The notes under the pieces: model-generated
The model's database searches: none
Told to the model about the DNA's origin: nothing
The model's input: the letters and a program-made list of their open reading frames with translations, nothing else
From: an uncultured Alistipes sp.
GTDB taxonomy: Bacteria > Bacteroidota > Bacteroidia > Bacteroidales > Rikenellaceae
Assembly: GCA_937899895.1 (NCBI GenBank)
Contig: CALBQR010000044.1
Span: forward strand, 1-35,134
Reading direction: 5' to 3'
DNA: 35,134 nt
Part shown: positions 7,179-14,260 of the stretch, one piece after another
How the letters are laid out: each line of letters opens with the position of its first letter
How positions within the stretch are numbered: the first letter of the stretch is position 1
Position numbers and translations under genes: made by a program

Positions 7179-8252
7179 TTATTTTACGTGCAATTTCTCA
7201 AACTCCTGCATTGTTGCAACCAGAGCCTCAACACTCTCCTTGGGCAAAGCATTGTAGCACGATGCGCGGAAACCGCCAACCAAGCGATGACCCTTGATAC
7301 CTACCATACCACGCTCCTTGGCGAACTCCATAAATTCGGGAGCCAATGCCTCATATTCAGGATTCATAACGAAGCAGATGTTCATCAACGAGCGATCCTC
7401 CTTATCGGCAGTACCGCGGAACAGCGGGTTGCGGTCGATCTCGGCGTAGAGCAGCTCGGCCTTCTCCTTATTGCGACGATAGATCTCCTCAACACCACCG
7501 ATGCTCTTGATCCACTTCAAAGTCTCGCGGATTACATATACGGGGAATACGGGAGGAGTGTTATACATCGAATTGTTATTCATATGGCTGCGATAATCAA
7601 CCATCGAAGGCAGTGCGCGCGACACCTTACCTACGATATCCTCACGAATGATTGCGAAGGTTGCACCTGCGGGGCCGAGGTTCTTCTGTGCGCCACCATA
7701 GATCATAGCATACTTGGTAACATCAACGGGGCGGCTCAAAATATCCGAACTCATATCGGCAATAAGATTAACGGGGCAGTCGATATCGGCGTGATACTCC
7801 GTACCGTAGATCGTATTATTGGTAGTGATATGCAGATAGTCCAGATCGGTGGGAATCTCTACATTCTTGGGAATATATGTAAAGTTGCGATCCTCCGACG
7901 AAGCCAAAACTGCAACTTCGCCAAAGTTCTTCGCCTCCTTAATAGCCTTCTTCGACCAAACGCCCGTATTGATATAACCGGCCTTTGTTTCGAGCAGGTT
8001 GTAGGGAATATGGAAGAACTGCGTTGAAGCACCGCCACCGACGAAGATTACCTTATAGTTTTCAGGGATATTCATCAACTCACGGAACAATGCCACTGCA
8101 TCATCCATAACAGCATCAAACTCTTTACTTCGGTGTGAGATTTCAAGAATCGATAGTCCCATACCGTCAAAATCGAGAACAGCCGCTGCTGCCTTTTCGA
8201 TCACCTCGCGGGGCAGGATCGATGGTCCTGCATTAAAATTGTGCTTTTTCAT
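7179..8252 (-). CDS. serC: Phosphoserine aminotransferase
   Basis: A 357-residue PLP enzyme that converts 3-phosphohydroxypyruvate and glutamate to phosphoserine and 2-oxoglutarate (also active in the PdxB-type pyridoxal pathway in organisms that have it). Seen are HNFNAGPSILP at the N-terminus, FVGGGASTQF (phosphate-binding region), DMSSDILSRP (Asp that contacts the PLP nitrogen) and IYGGAQKNLGPAG, whose Lys is the Schiff-base residue. MYNTPPVFPVYV and GFRASCYNA are also typical of SerC. The ATG at 8252 is chosen over an upstream TTG (8273), since homologues begin MKKHNFNAGPS. It is the first gene of the unit that continues through serA. Confidence 0.96.
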   Translation of the reverse strand: MKKHNFNAGPSILPREVIEKAAAAVLDFDGMGLSILEISHRSKEFDAVMDDAVALFRELMNIPENYKVIFVGGGASTQFFHIPYNLLETKAGYINTGVWSKKAIKEAKNFGEVAVLASSEDRNFTYIPKNVEIPTDLDYLHITTNNTIYGTEYHADIDCPVNLIADMSSDILSRPVDVTKYAMIYGGAQKNLGPAGATFAIIREDIVGKVSRALPSMVDYRSHMNNNSMYNTPPVFPVYVIRETLKWIKSIGGVEEIYRRNKEKAELLYAEIDRNPLFRGTADKEDRSLMNICFVMNPEYEALAPEFMEFAKERGMVGIKGHRLVGGFRASCYNALPKESVEALVATMQEFEKLHVK

Positions 8253-8354
8253 AATGTTTTTATTAGTTTTCAATAGTTTCGTTTAGTATTTTTAGGTTAT
8301 TTCATTATTACACTTTCAATCCGTAAGCAAACATTGTTTTGCTTGTGCGACTTA

Positions 8355-8386
8355 CAAATATAGAAATTTATTTCGTTACATCCAAC
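8355..8386 (-). promoter_or_regulatory. Bacteroidota-type promoter of the serC operon
   Basis: On the minus strand a -7 box TATATTTG (plus positions 8355-8362, TAnnTTTG consensus) is preceded after a 20-base spacer by a TTG (-33 element, 8383-8385). The distance to the serC ATG is about 100 bases, leaving a leader of roughly 95 bases with no obvious hairpin or riboswitch. No other such promoter is apparent ahead of the downstream genes of the unit. Confidence 0.65.
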
Positions 8387-8438
8387 AACATTATCAACTT
8401 TTTTATGGTAAATACAGTCTTTTATGAGAATTTTAATG

Positions 8439-8446
8439 TACCTTTG
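8439..8446 (+). promoter_or_regulatory. -7 box upstream of yicC
   Basis: TACCTTTG matches the TAnnTTTG Bacteroidota -7 element and lies 26 bases before the yicC ATG. The -33 region is only weakly matched. It probably drives yicC, gmk, nadD, ddl and the DUF3109 gene. Confidence 0.6.
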
Positions 8447-8472
8447 CCAACTAGAAAACAGAAACACCAACT

Positions 8473-9354
8473 ATGATAAAATCGATGACCGGATACGGCA
8501 AAGCCGAATCTGCTACTCAAAACAAAAAAATTACGGTCGAAATTCGATCGCTTAACAGCAAACAACTCGATTTGAGCATTAAGCTCCCGGCGATATATCG
8601 CCCCTACGAATATGAGATTCGCAATCAGATTTCGCAGGTTGTAAAGCGAGGTAAGGTCGATGTATATATCAACGTCGAAACGACAATCGATGAAGGTTCG
8701 GTAAAGATAAATAGCGAACTATTCAAGATTCACTACAACGCATTGAGCCAAATCTGCAAAGAGAACAATATCGAACTTTCGCCCGAAACCAACGCCTCGT
8801 TGATTCAGTCGGTTATGCGTCTGCCCGAAGTTGTATCGAACGACTCGGCCGACATCACCGAAGATGAGCAGAAGGCTTTAATGGAGGCCGTTAGCGGAGC
8901 TATTGCACAACTCGACTCGTTCCGCACACAGGAGGGCGCAATTTTGATTGCCGACCTGCTGAATCGTGTCGATAAGATCGAAGCCCTCAAAGAGGCCGTA
9001 ACACCCTTCGAGAAGGCCCGCACGGAGGCTATCCGTACAAAGATTATCGATTCGATCGAGCAATTGAAGGTCGAGGTGGATAAGAATCGCTTGGAGCAGG
9101 AGATGATCTTCTATATCGAGAAGTTAGACGTTACCGAGGAGAAGGTGCGTCTGACAAACCACTGCAAATATTTCCGCGAAGTGGCAGCAGGCGAGGAGGC
9201 TCCCGGCCGTAAGCTCGGTTTCATCGCGCAGGAGATGGGTCGTGAGATCAACACTCTCGGCTCGAAGTCGAACGACAGCCAGATGCAGCGTCTTGTCGTA
9301 CAGATGAAAGATGAATTGGAGAAGATTAAGGAACAAGTGTTAAACCTGCTCTAA
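8473..9354 (+). CDS. yicC: YicC/YloC family endoribonuclease
   Basis: A 293-residue member of the YicC/YloC family, known from E. coli and Bacillus as an endoribonuclease linked to RNA turnover and stress adaptation. The diagnostic N-terminus MIKSMTGYGKAE opens the YicC-N domain; the C-terminal DUF1732 portion holds CKYFREVAAGEE and GFIAQEMGREINTLGSKSND. Length equals the usual ~290. The coding region starts at an ATG 26 bases after a TAnnTTTG box and is followed after 13 bases by gmk; the yicC-gmk pairing is widespread in bacteria. The precise substrates in Bacteroidota are unknown. Confidence 0.93.
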   Translation: MIKSMTGYGKAESATQNKKITVEIRSLNSKQLDLSIKLPAIYRPYEYEIRNQISQVVKRGKVDVYINVETTIDEGSVKINSELFKIHYNALSQICKENNIELSPETNASLIQSVMRLPEVVSNDSADITEDEQKALMEAVSGAIAQLDSFRTQEGAILIADLLNRVDKIEALKEAVTPFEKARTEAIRTKIIDSIEQLKVEVDKNRLEQEMIFYIEKLDVTEEKVRLTNHCKYFREVAAGEEAPGRKLGFIAQEMGREINTLGSKSNDSQMQRLVVQMKDELEKIKEQVLNLL

Positions 9355-9367
9355 ACATTCAGCAACA

Positions 9368-9928
9368 ATGGGGAAACTTTTGATATTTTCGGCACCGAGC
9401 GGATCGGGTAAAACAACTATCGTACGCCGTCTGCTCGAACAATTCTCGAATCTCGAATTCTCAATCTCGGCAACAAGTCGCGCTCCGCGTGGCGTGGAGA
9501 AGAATGGGGTAGATTACTACTTCCTTTCGGCCGAGGAGTTCGCCGAGGCTGTTGCTGCAAATAAATTCGTCGAGTGGGAAGAGGTCTATAAAGGCACTTG
9601 CTACGGCACTTTGCGCAGCGAGATGGAGCGTATCTGGAACAAAGGCAACGTCATTCTGTTCGATGTCGATGTAATGGGCGGTATTCGACTGAAAGAGATC
9701 TTTGGCAATGACGCGATGTCGATCTTCGTTATGCCCCCCTCGATTGAGGAGTTGCGCCGTCGCTTGGAGGGTCGCGGGACCGACGCCCCGGAGGTAATCG
9801 AGAAACGTATTGCAAAGGCTTCATTCGAGCTGACCAAAGCACCCAAATTCGATCGACAAGTGGTTAATGATGACCTTGAAGTTGCAGTTGCCGAAGTTGC
9901 CGAAATCGTCAAGAACTTTATTGCATAG
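9368..9928 (+). CDS. gmk: Guanylate kinase
   Basis: A 186-residue ATP:GMP phosphotransferase that makes GDP for nucleotide and (p)ppGpp pools. The P-loop APSGSGKTT (residues 9-17) and the GMP-binding segments TSRAPRGVEKNGVDYYF and EWEEVYKGTCYGT are plain. The lid/adenine region includes RLEGRGTDAPEVIEKRIAKA. Length is normal (~185-205). It lies 13 bases after yicC, and its stop overlaps a possible GTG of nadD. Confidence 0.97.
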   Translation: MGKLLIFSAPSGSGKTTIVRRLLEQFSNLEFSISATSRAPRGVEKNGVDYYFLSAEEFAEAVAANKFVEWEEVYKGTCYGTLRSEMERIWNKGNVILFDVDVMGGIRLKEIFGNDAMSIFVMPPSIEELRRRLEGRGTDAPEVIEKRIAKASFELTKAPKFDRQVVNDDLEVAVAEVAEIVKNFIA

Positions 9929-9936
9929 TGCTCGAA

Positions 9937-10746
9937 ATGAAGAAGGTAATGCTCTACTTCGGATCGTTTAATCCGATCCATAAAGGACATATTGCCATAG
10001 CCGAATATGCTGTCGAGCGCAAATTGTGCGACGAAGTTATACTTATCGTATCGCCCCAAAATCCCCATAAAGCAGCACCCGAATTGGCCGCCGAATTGCA
10101 ACGATTCGAGATGGCCGAAATCGCGTGTGCTGAATCGCGCTTTCCGGAACAGATCAAGGCCTCGGCAGTTGAGTTTCTGCTCGAACGCCCCTCATATACG
10201 GTAAATACACTGCGTTACCTGCACGAAAATTTCGGCAACGAGATGCGGTTTTCAATCTTAATGGGAGGTGATTTGATCCGCACGCTCGACAAGTGGCGCG
10301 AGCCCGAATACATTCTCGAAAATTATCCTATATATGTATATCCACGCCAGGGCGAGCCGATTGACAAGTTCGTCGATCGAGTAACCATTCTCGAAGATGC
10401 GCCACAGCACAACTACTCATCGACAATGGTACGAAAAACCCTTCAAACGGGTGGCGATGCGCAGTCAATGCTCTGCGAGGGTGTTTTGAAATATATCCGT
10501 CAAAACAATCTTTGGTCGGCGGCGGCTTATCGCCAACGATTAGACGAGATGATCGAAAGCGATCCCGACAACGCCAAACTATATATCGAACGTGGTGAAT
10601 GGCATTATCGCCACAATGAGTGGGGTGCAGCGTTGAACGATTTCCAGCGCGCCACAAAGATCGACCCCGAATGTGAAGCGAAGAACTACATTGATCTGAT
10701 TCAAGAGATTCTTGCATTCCGATATAAAGATATTTATAATCCATAA
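9937..10746 (+). CDS. nadD: Nicotinate-nucleotide adenylyltransferase with C-terminal TPR-like extension
   Basis: NadD transfers AMP from ATP to nicotinate mononucleotide in NAD synthesis. The N-terminal ~190 residues form the nucleotidyltransferase domain: GSFNPIHKGH (HxGH at residues 15-18), SPQNPHK, and YSSTMVRKTL, the ISSTxxR-type motif near residue 163. The usual length is 190-210 residues; this protein has 269. The extra ~76 residues contain a TPR-like helix pair (AKLYIERGEWHYRHNEWGAA, DFQRATKIDPE) and end LAFRYKDIYNP, a tail I associate with stand-alone Bacteroidales TPR proteins. I use the ATG at 9937; a GTG at 9928 overlapping the gmk stop would add three residues. The fusion is continuous, with no frameshift visible. 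Confidence 0.94.
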   Translation: MKKVMLYFGSFNPIHKGHIAIAEYAVERKLCDEVILIVSPQNPHKAAPELAAELQRFEMAEIACAESRFPEQIKASAVEFLLERPSYTVNTLRYLHENFGNEMRFSILMGGDLIRTLDKWREPEYILENYPIYVYPRQGEPIDKFVDRVTILEDAPQHNYSSTMVRKTLQTGGDAQSMLCEGVLKYIRQNNLWSAAAYRQRLDEMIESDPDNAKLYIERGEWHYRHNEWGAALNDFQRATKIDPECEAKNYIDLIQEILAFRYKDIYNP

Positions 10747-10764
10747 TCATAATAGCGAAAAACA

Positions 10765-11745
10765 ATGAAAAAACTCAATATAGCCCTCTTATCAGGCGGT
10801 GATTCGTCGGAGCGCGAGATTGCATTAGCAAGTGCAGCGCAGATCGAGCAGGCAATGGACCACTCGAAATATGACATTACCGTAGTCGATATACAGGGTC
10901 GTAATTGGAACCACACAACCGCCGAAGGCGAGGTAATCGCGGTCGATAAAAACGATTTTTCGATCACGATCAATGGCGAGCACAAGGCGTTTGACTACGC
11001 ATTGATCATCATTCACGGCACCCCCGGCGAAGACGGCAAATTGCAGGGTTACCTCGACATTATGGGCGTTCCCTATTCGTCGTGCGGTATGGCATCATCG
11101 GTGATCACATTCGACAAGATTTCGACTAAACGCGCTGTTGCAGGTCGCGTTCCCGTTGCTCGCGAGATCTTCCTTACACGCAACGAAAACGTGTCGGCAG
11201 ACGAAGTGGTTGAGCAGTTGGGCCTGCCCGTATTTATCAAGCCTAACGCAAGCGGCAGCAGTTGCGGCGTAACAAAAGTATCTAAAAAAGAGGATATTGC
11301 AGCCGCTATTGAGTACGCTCGCAGCGAGAGTGATGATGTACTGATCGAGGAGATGATTTCGGGCCGTGAGATCGGTTGCGGACTGATGATCCTTGGCGAG
11401 AAAGAGTATGTTTTCCCCCTGACCGAGATCGTTTCAAAGAAGGATTTCTTCGACTATGAGGCCAAATACACAAGCGGTATGTCCGACGAGATTACACCCG
11501 CACCGATTGACGAGCAGTCGGCCGACAAGATTCGCCGTATGGCAGTCGAAGCTTATCGTCTTTGCCGTTGCAGCGGAGTAGTGCGAGCTGACTTTATCCT
11601 CACTCCCGAAGGTGTGCCCTATATGGTTGAGATCAATACAATTCCCGGTATGAGTGCCGCAAGTATCGTTCCCAAGCAGGCCGCAACGATGGGTATGTCG
11701 CTGGGCGAGATGTTCGATTTAGTAATTGCTGATTCGCTGAAATAA
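10765..11745 (+). CDS. ddl: D-alanine--D-alanine ligase
   Basis: A 326-residue ATP-grasp ligase that joins two D-Ala residues for peptidoglycan precursor synthesis in the cytoplasm. It shows ALLSGGDSSEREIAL at the N-terminus, IHGTPGEDGKLQGYLD, the ATP-grasp segment PVFIKPNASGSSCGVTKV, LIEEMISGREIGCG, and the Mg-binding EINTIPGMSAASIVPKQ. Length matches the family (~300-360). It begins 18 bases after nadD and overlaps the DUF3109 gene by one base, so it belongs to the yicC-to-DUF3109 unit. Confidence 0.97.
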   Translation: MKKLNIALLSGGDSSEREIALASAAQIEQAMDHSKYDITVVDIQGRNWNHTTAEGEVIAVDKNDFSITINGEHKAFDYALIIIHGTPGEDGKLQGYLDIMGVPYSSCGMASSVITFDKISTKRAVAGRVPVAREIFLTRNENVSADEVVEQLGLPVFIKPNASGSSCGVTKVSKKEDIAAAIEYARSESDDVLIEEMISGREIGCGLMILGEKEYVFPLTEIVSKKDFFDYEAKYTSGMSDEITPAPIDEQSADKIRRMAVEAYRLCRCSGVVRADFILTPEGVPYMVEINTIPGMSAASIVPKQAATMGMSLGEMFDLVIADSLK

Positions 11746-12329
11746 TGATTGAAATTGATGATAAGATCGTAAGCCTCGATCTGCTGCGCGAGTGTTTCGT
11801 ATGCGATTTAGGCAAATGTCGCGGAATCTGCTGCGTCGAAGGCAACGCAGGCGCACCGCTTGAAATCGAAGAGGTCGATACGCTCGAAGAGGAGTACGAG
11901 AACTACAAACCCTATATGAAGCCCGAAGGCATTGAGGCCATTGAGCGACAAGGTTTTATGGTCGTAGATAGCGATGGCGACTACTGCACACCGCTGATCA
12001 ACGATGCCGAGTGCGCCTACTCGTTCGAGGAGAATGGGGTTACATTCTGCGCTATCGAGCGAGCGTATCGCGAAGGCAAATGCTCGTTCTACAAACCTAT
12101 TTCGTGCCACTTGTACCCGATTCGGTTGGTCAATTTCTCGAACGGCAGCGTAGGACTTAACTACCATCGCTGGTCGGTTTGCCGCGATGCTGTGGAGTGT
12201 GGGCGCAAATTGGGCGTACCCGTCTATAAAGCATTGAAAGAGCCTATTATCCGTCGCTTTGGCGAGGAGTTCTACACGGCTCTCGAAACTGCCGAAGAAT
12301 ACATCAAAGAGAGCGAAAAATCAGAATAA
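11745..12329 (+). CDS. DUF3109 family cysteine-rich protein
   Basis: A 194-residue soluble protein of the DUF3109 family. An N-terminal cysteine group (C17, C20, C25, C29, C30: CFVCDLGKCRGICC) is followed by further cysteines in DYCTPLI, AECAYS, TFCAIE, GKCSFYKPISCHLYPIR and WSVCRD. The pattern is similar to the YkgJ/Fe-S-or-zinc cluster proteins, so metal binding is likely, but no reaction is known to me. The ATG overlaps the ddl stop (TAATG), indicating coupling. Homologues occur widely in Bacteroidota. I assign no function. Confidence 0.88.
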   Translation: MIEIDDKIVSLDLLRECFVCDLGKCRGICCVEGNAGAPLEIEEVDTLEEEYENYKPYMKPEGIEAIERQGFMVVDSDGDYCTPLINDAECAYSFEENGVTFCAIERAYREGKCSFYKPISCHLYPIRLVNFSNGSVGLNYHRWSVCRDAVECGRKLGVPVYKALKEPIIRRFGEEFYTALETAEEYIKESEKSE

Positions 12330-12334
12330 TTAAT

Positions 12335-12342
12335 TATCTTTG
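12335..12342 (+). promoter_or_regulatory. -7 box upstream of the M23 peptidase gene
   Basis: TATCTTTG matches TAnnTTTG and ends 23 bases before the ATG at 12366. It begins just after the DUF3109 stop, so the peptidase may have its own promoter besides read-through. The -33 region is poor. Confidence 0.6.
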
Positions 12343-12365
12343 CCCGACTAAAAATTTCGATTACA

Positions 12366-13421
12366 ATGAAAATAACCAAATTTCTGCTCCCCATAGCCCT
12401 CGCGCTTGCGGCTACAACGGCCACCGCGCAGGATGTCAATAAACTAAAAGAACTACTTCAACAAGCCCAAAGCGAGGTCGAACTACTCGAAGCAATGCCC
12501 AAAGTTAAGGCACAACCCGTAACGTCGGTTAGCACCGGCAACGGCACCATCGCCCTCGACACACTCTCGACTGAAAATGACGCCGTGAAGGTCGTGCTGT
12601 TCAATGACAACTCGTGGCGATATATTCGCGTACGCTCGGCAGAGGATTGGGAGATTGATACCTACGCAAAGCATTGGGATACGGTCAAGTTGTTCCCCTA
12701 TGAGGATGTAAAGCTGGCCGACCTGCCCGAATCGGTTGTGATCGAGTTGGTTGATTCGCTCAAAGGCTACCACTATCCGATCAAAGGCACCGTTCGCTCG
12801 AAGTTCGGTCCGCGCGGTCGTCGTCGTCATCGCGGCGTCGATATTCCGCTCAAAACGGGCGATCCGATCTATGCAACTTTCAGCGGCAAGGTACGCATAT
12901 CAACCTATAACAAAGGTGGTTACGGCAACTTGATTGTAATCCGCCACGACAACGGACTCGAAACGTGGCACGGCCACCTCGATCAGCGTTTCGTAAAGCC
13001 TAACGACACGGTTTATGCAGGCCAAATCATCGGTTTGGGTGGCGACACAGGCCGTAGTACAGGACCTCACTTGCACTATGAGATGCGATATTTCGGTCAG
13101 ACGTTCGACCCTGAACGATTGGTGAATTTCGAGAATGGCAACCTGCGCCGCGAAACATTCCTGCTCAAAAAGGACTATTTTGATATTCACTCACGCGCCG
13201 GTATTCAGGACTTTGAAGATGAGATTCTTGGCGATGAGGAGATTGCCGAACAGAAGAAAAAGGAAGAGGCCGCAAAGAAGGTCTATCATAAGATTCGTTC
13301 GGGCGACACGTTGGGCGGTTTGGCCGTCAAGTACGGCACAACGGTTGGTGCAATTTGTCGTATGAACGGTATTTCGAGCAAAACCACACTGCGCATCGGT
13401 CGCTCGCTGCGAGTGAGATAA
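12366..13421 (+). CDS. Secreted M23 peptidoglycan peptidase with LysM domain
   Basis: A 351-residue protein exported by a signal peptide (residues 1-22, FLLPIALALAATTATAQ). A short coiled-coil-like region (residues ~24-44) precedes an SH3-like N-terminal stretch. The M23 zinc peptidase domain lies at about 145-255: HRGVDIPLKTGDPIYA (zinc His and Asp), WHGHL and GPHLHYEMR (HxH). A C-terminal LysM domain (YHKIRSGDTLGGLAVKYGTT to the end) binds glycan. All M23 metal residues are present, so the protein can be an active endopeptidase in the periplasm, cleaving cross-bridges during growth or division. It lies next to ddl, which is a consistent cell-wall context. Ends 20 bases before a strong terminator. 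Confidence 0.93.
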   Translation: MKITKFLLPIALALAATTATAQDVNKLKELLQQAQSEVELLEAMPKVKAQPVTSVSTGNGTIALDTLSTENDAVKVVLFNDNSWRYIRVRSAEDWEIDTYAKHWDTVKLFPYEDVKLADLPESVVIELVDSLKGYHYPIKGTVRSKFGPRGRRRHRGVDIPLKTGDPIYATFSGKVRISTYNKGGYGNLIVIRHDNGLETWHGHLDQRFVKPNDTVYAGQIIGLGGDTGRSTGPHLHYEMRYFGQTFDPERLVNFENGNLRRETFLLKKDYFDIHSRAGIQDFEDEILGDEEIAEQKKKEEAAKKVYHKIRSGDTLGGLAVKYGTTVGAICRMNGISSKTTLRIGRSLRVR

Positions 13422-13440
13422 TCGGCTGCATATCAACAAT

Positions 13441-13480
13441 AAAAAAACACCCTCGATCGTTGGTTGAGGGTGTTTTTTTT
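13441..13480. terminator. Bidirectional rho-independent terminator
   Basis: CACCCTC (13448-13454) pairs with GAGGGTG (13466-13472), with a run of A before and eight T after, so the stem extends with A-T pairs. It serves the M23 peptidase gene (plus) and the convergent yggS gene (minus). Confidence 0.88.
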
Positions 13481-13496
13481 ATTTAAGGTCAATTTT

Positions 13497-14162
13497 TTAT
13501 TTCGAGTAATCGCGTGCACCGAAGATTGTTGAGCCTATGCGGACCATTGTCGAGCCGGCTGCAATGGCAGCGGGGTAGTCATCAGACATTCCCATCGAAA
13601 GTGTATCGAACTGCTCGCCAAAATGGGCTGCAAACTCCGCTTTATATGCCGCCAACTGCGCAAAGTCCGACGCAATACGCACCTCATCATCGGTATTGGT
13701 CGCAATACCCATCACACCGCGCACGCGCACATTCGGCAGACGCTCAAACAAGCCCGACGTAACCGCCGCGCGTAACTCCTCAATTGCCCAGCCCGATTTG
13801 CTCTCCTCCTCGGCAACGTGGATTTCGAGCAGCACATCAATTGTGCGGTTGCACTTGGCAGCCTGCACCTGAATAGCCTCAGCAAGTCGCTCGCTATCAA
13901 CCGAATGAATCATCGCAACGAACGGAGCAATATATTTGATTTTGTTGGTTTGGAGGTGGCCAATCATATGCCATTCGATGTCGTGCGGCAGAGCTTCGTA
14001 CTTGGCACGAAGTTCTTGTGGGCGACTCTCACCAAAGACCCGCTGACCCGCCTCGTATGCCTCCGCGATTGCCTCAACGGGGTGGGTTTTCGACACAGCT
14101 ACGAGCGTTACCCCCTCGGGCAACGTCGCACGCACACGCTCCAATTGACTTTTTACTGACAT
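13497..14162 (-). CDS. yggS: YggS family pyridoxal phosphate homeostasis protein
   Basis: A 221-residue single-domain PLP-binding protein (PLPBP/YggS/ProSC family) that buffers pyridoxal phosphate and affects amino-acid pools. VAVSKTHP carries the PLP Lys (K25). FGESRPQELRAKYE, EWHMIGHLQTNKIKYI, ESKSGW and LSMGMSDDYPAAIAAGSTMVRIG are all family signatures, the last being the phosphate-binding segment. Length is typical. It is a monocistronic gene, convergent with the M23 peptidase gene, sharing its terminator. No clear TAnnTTTG box was found upstream. Confidence 0.95.
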   Translation of the reverse strand: MSVKSQLERVRATLPEGVTLVAVSKTHPVEAIAEAYEAGQRVFGESRPQELRAKYEALPHDIEWHMIGHLQTNKIKYIAPFVAMIHSVDSERLAEAIQVQAAKCNRTIDVLLEIHVAEEESKSGWAIEELRAAVTSGLFERLPNVRVRGVMGIATNTDDEVRIASDFAQLAAYKAEFAAHFGEQFDTLSMGMSDDYPAAIAAGSTMVRIGSTIFGARDYSK

Positions 14163-14226
14163 TGCGAAAAAGTGTTAGTTTCGATGTGTAAAGTTAGTCA
14201 AAATTCGTTAAATCCCGAAATTTTTG

Positions 14227-14234
14227 TATATTTG
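14227..14234 (+). promoter_or_regulatory. -7 box upstream of the C69 peptidase gene
   Basis: TATATTTG fits TAnnTTTG, 26 bases before the ATG. The bases upstream are AT-rich with no clear TTG at the right spacing. Confidence 0.55.
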
Positions 14235-14260
14235 TAGTTAAACTACATATTTGATTACTT

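Noticed and set aside
7161..8027. 288-residue plus-strand frame opposite serC
   Set aside because: It is an antisense shadow of serC, without family motifs, and serC is unambiguous.
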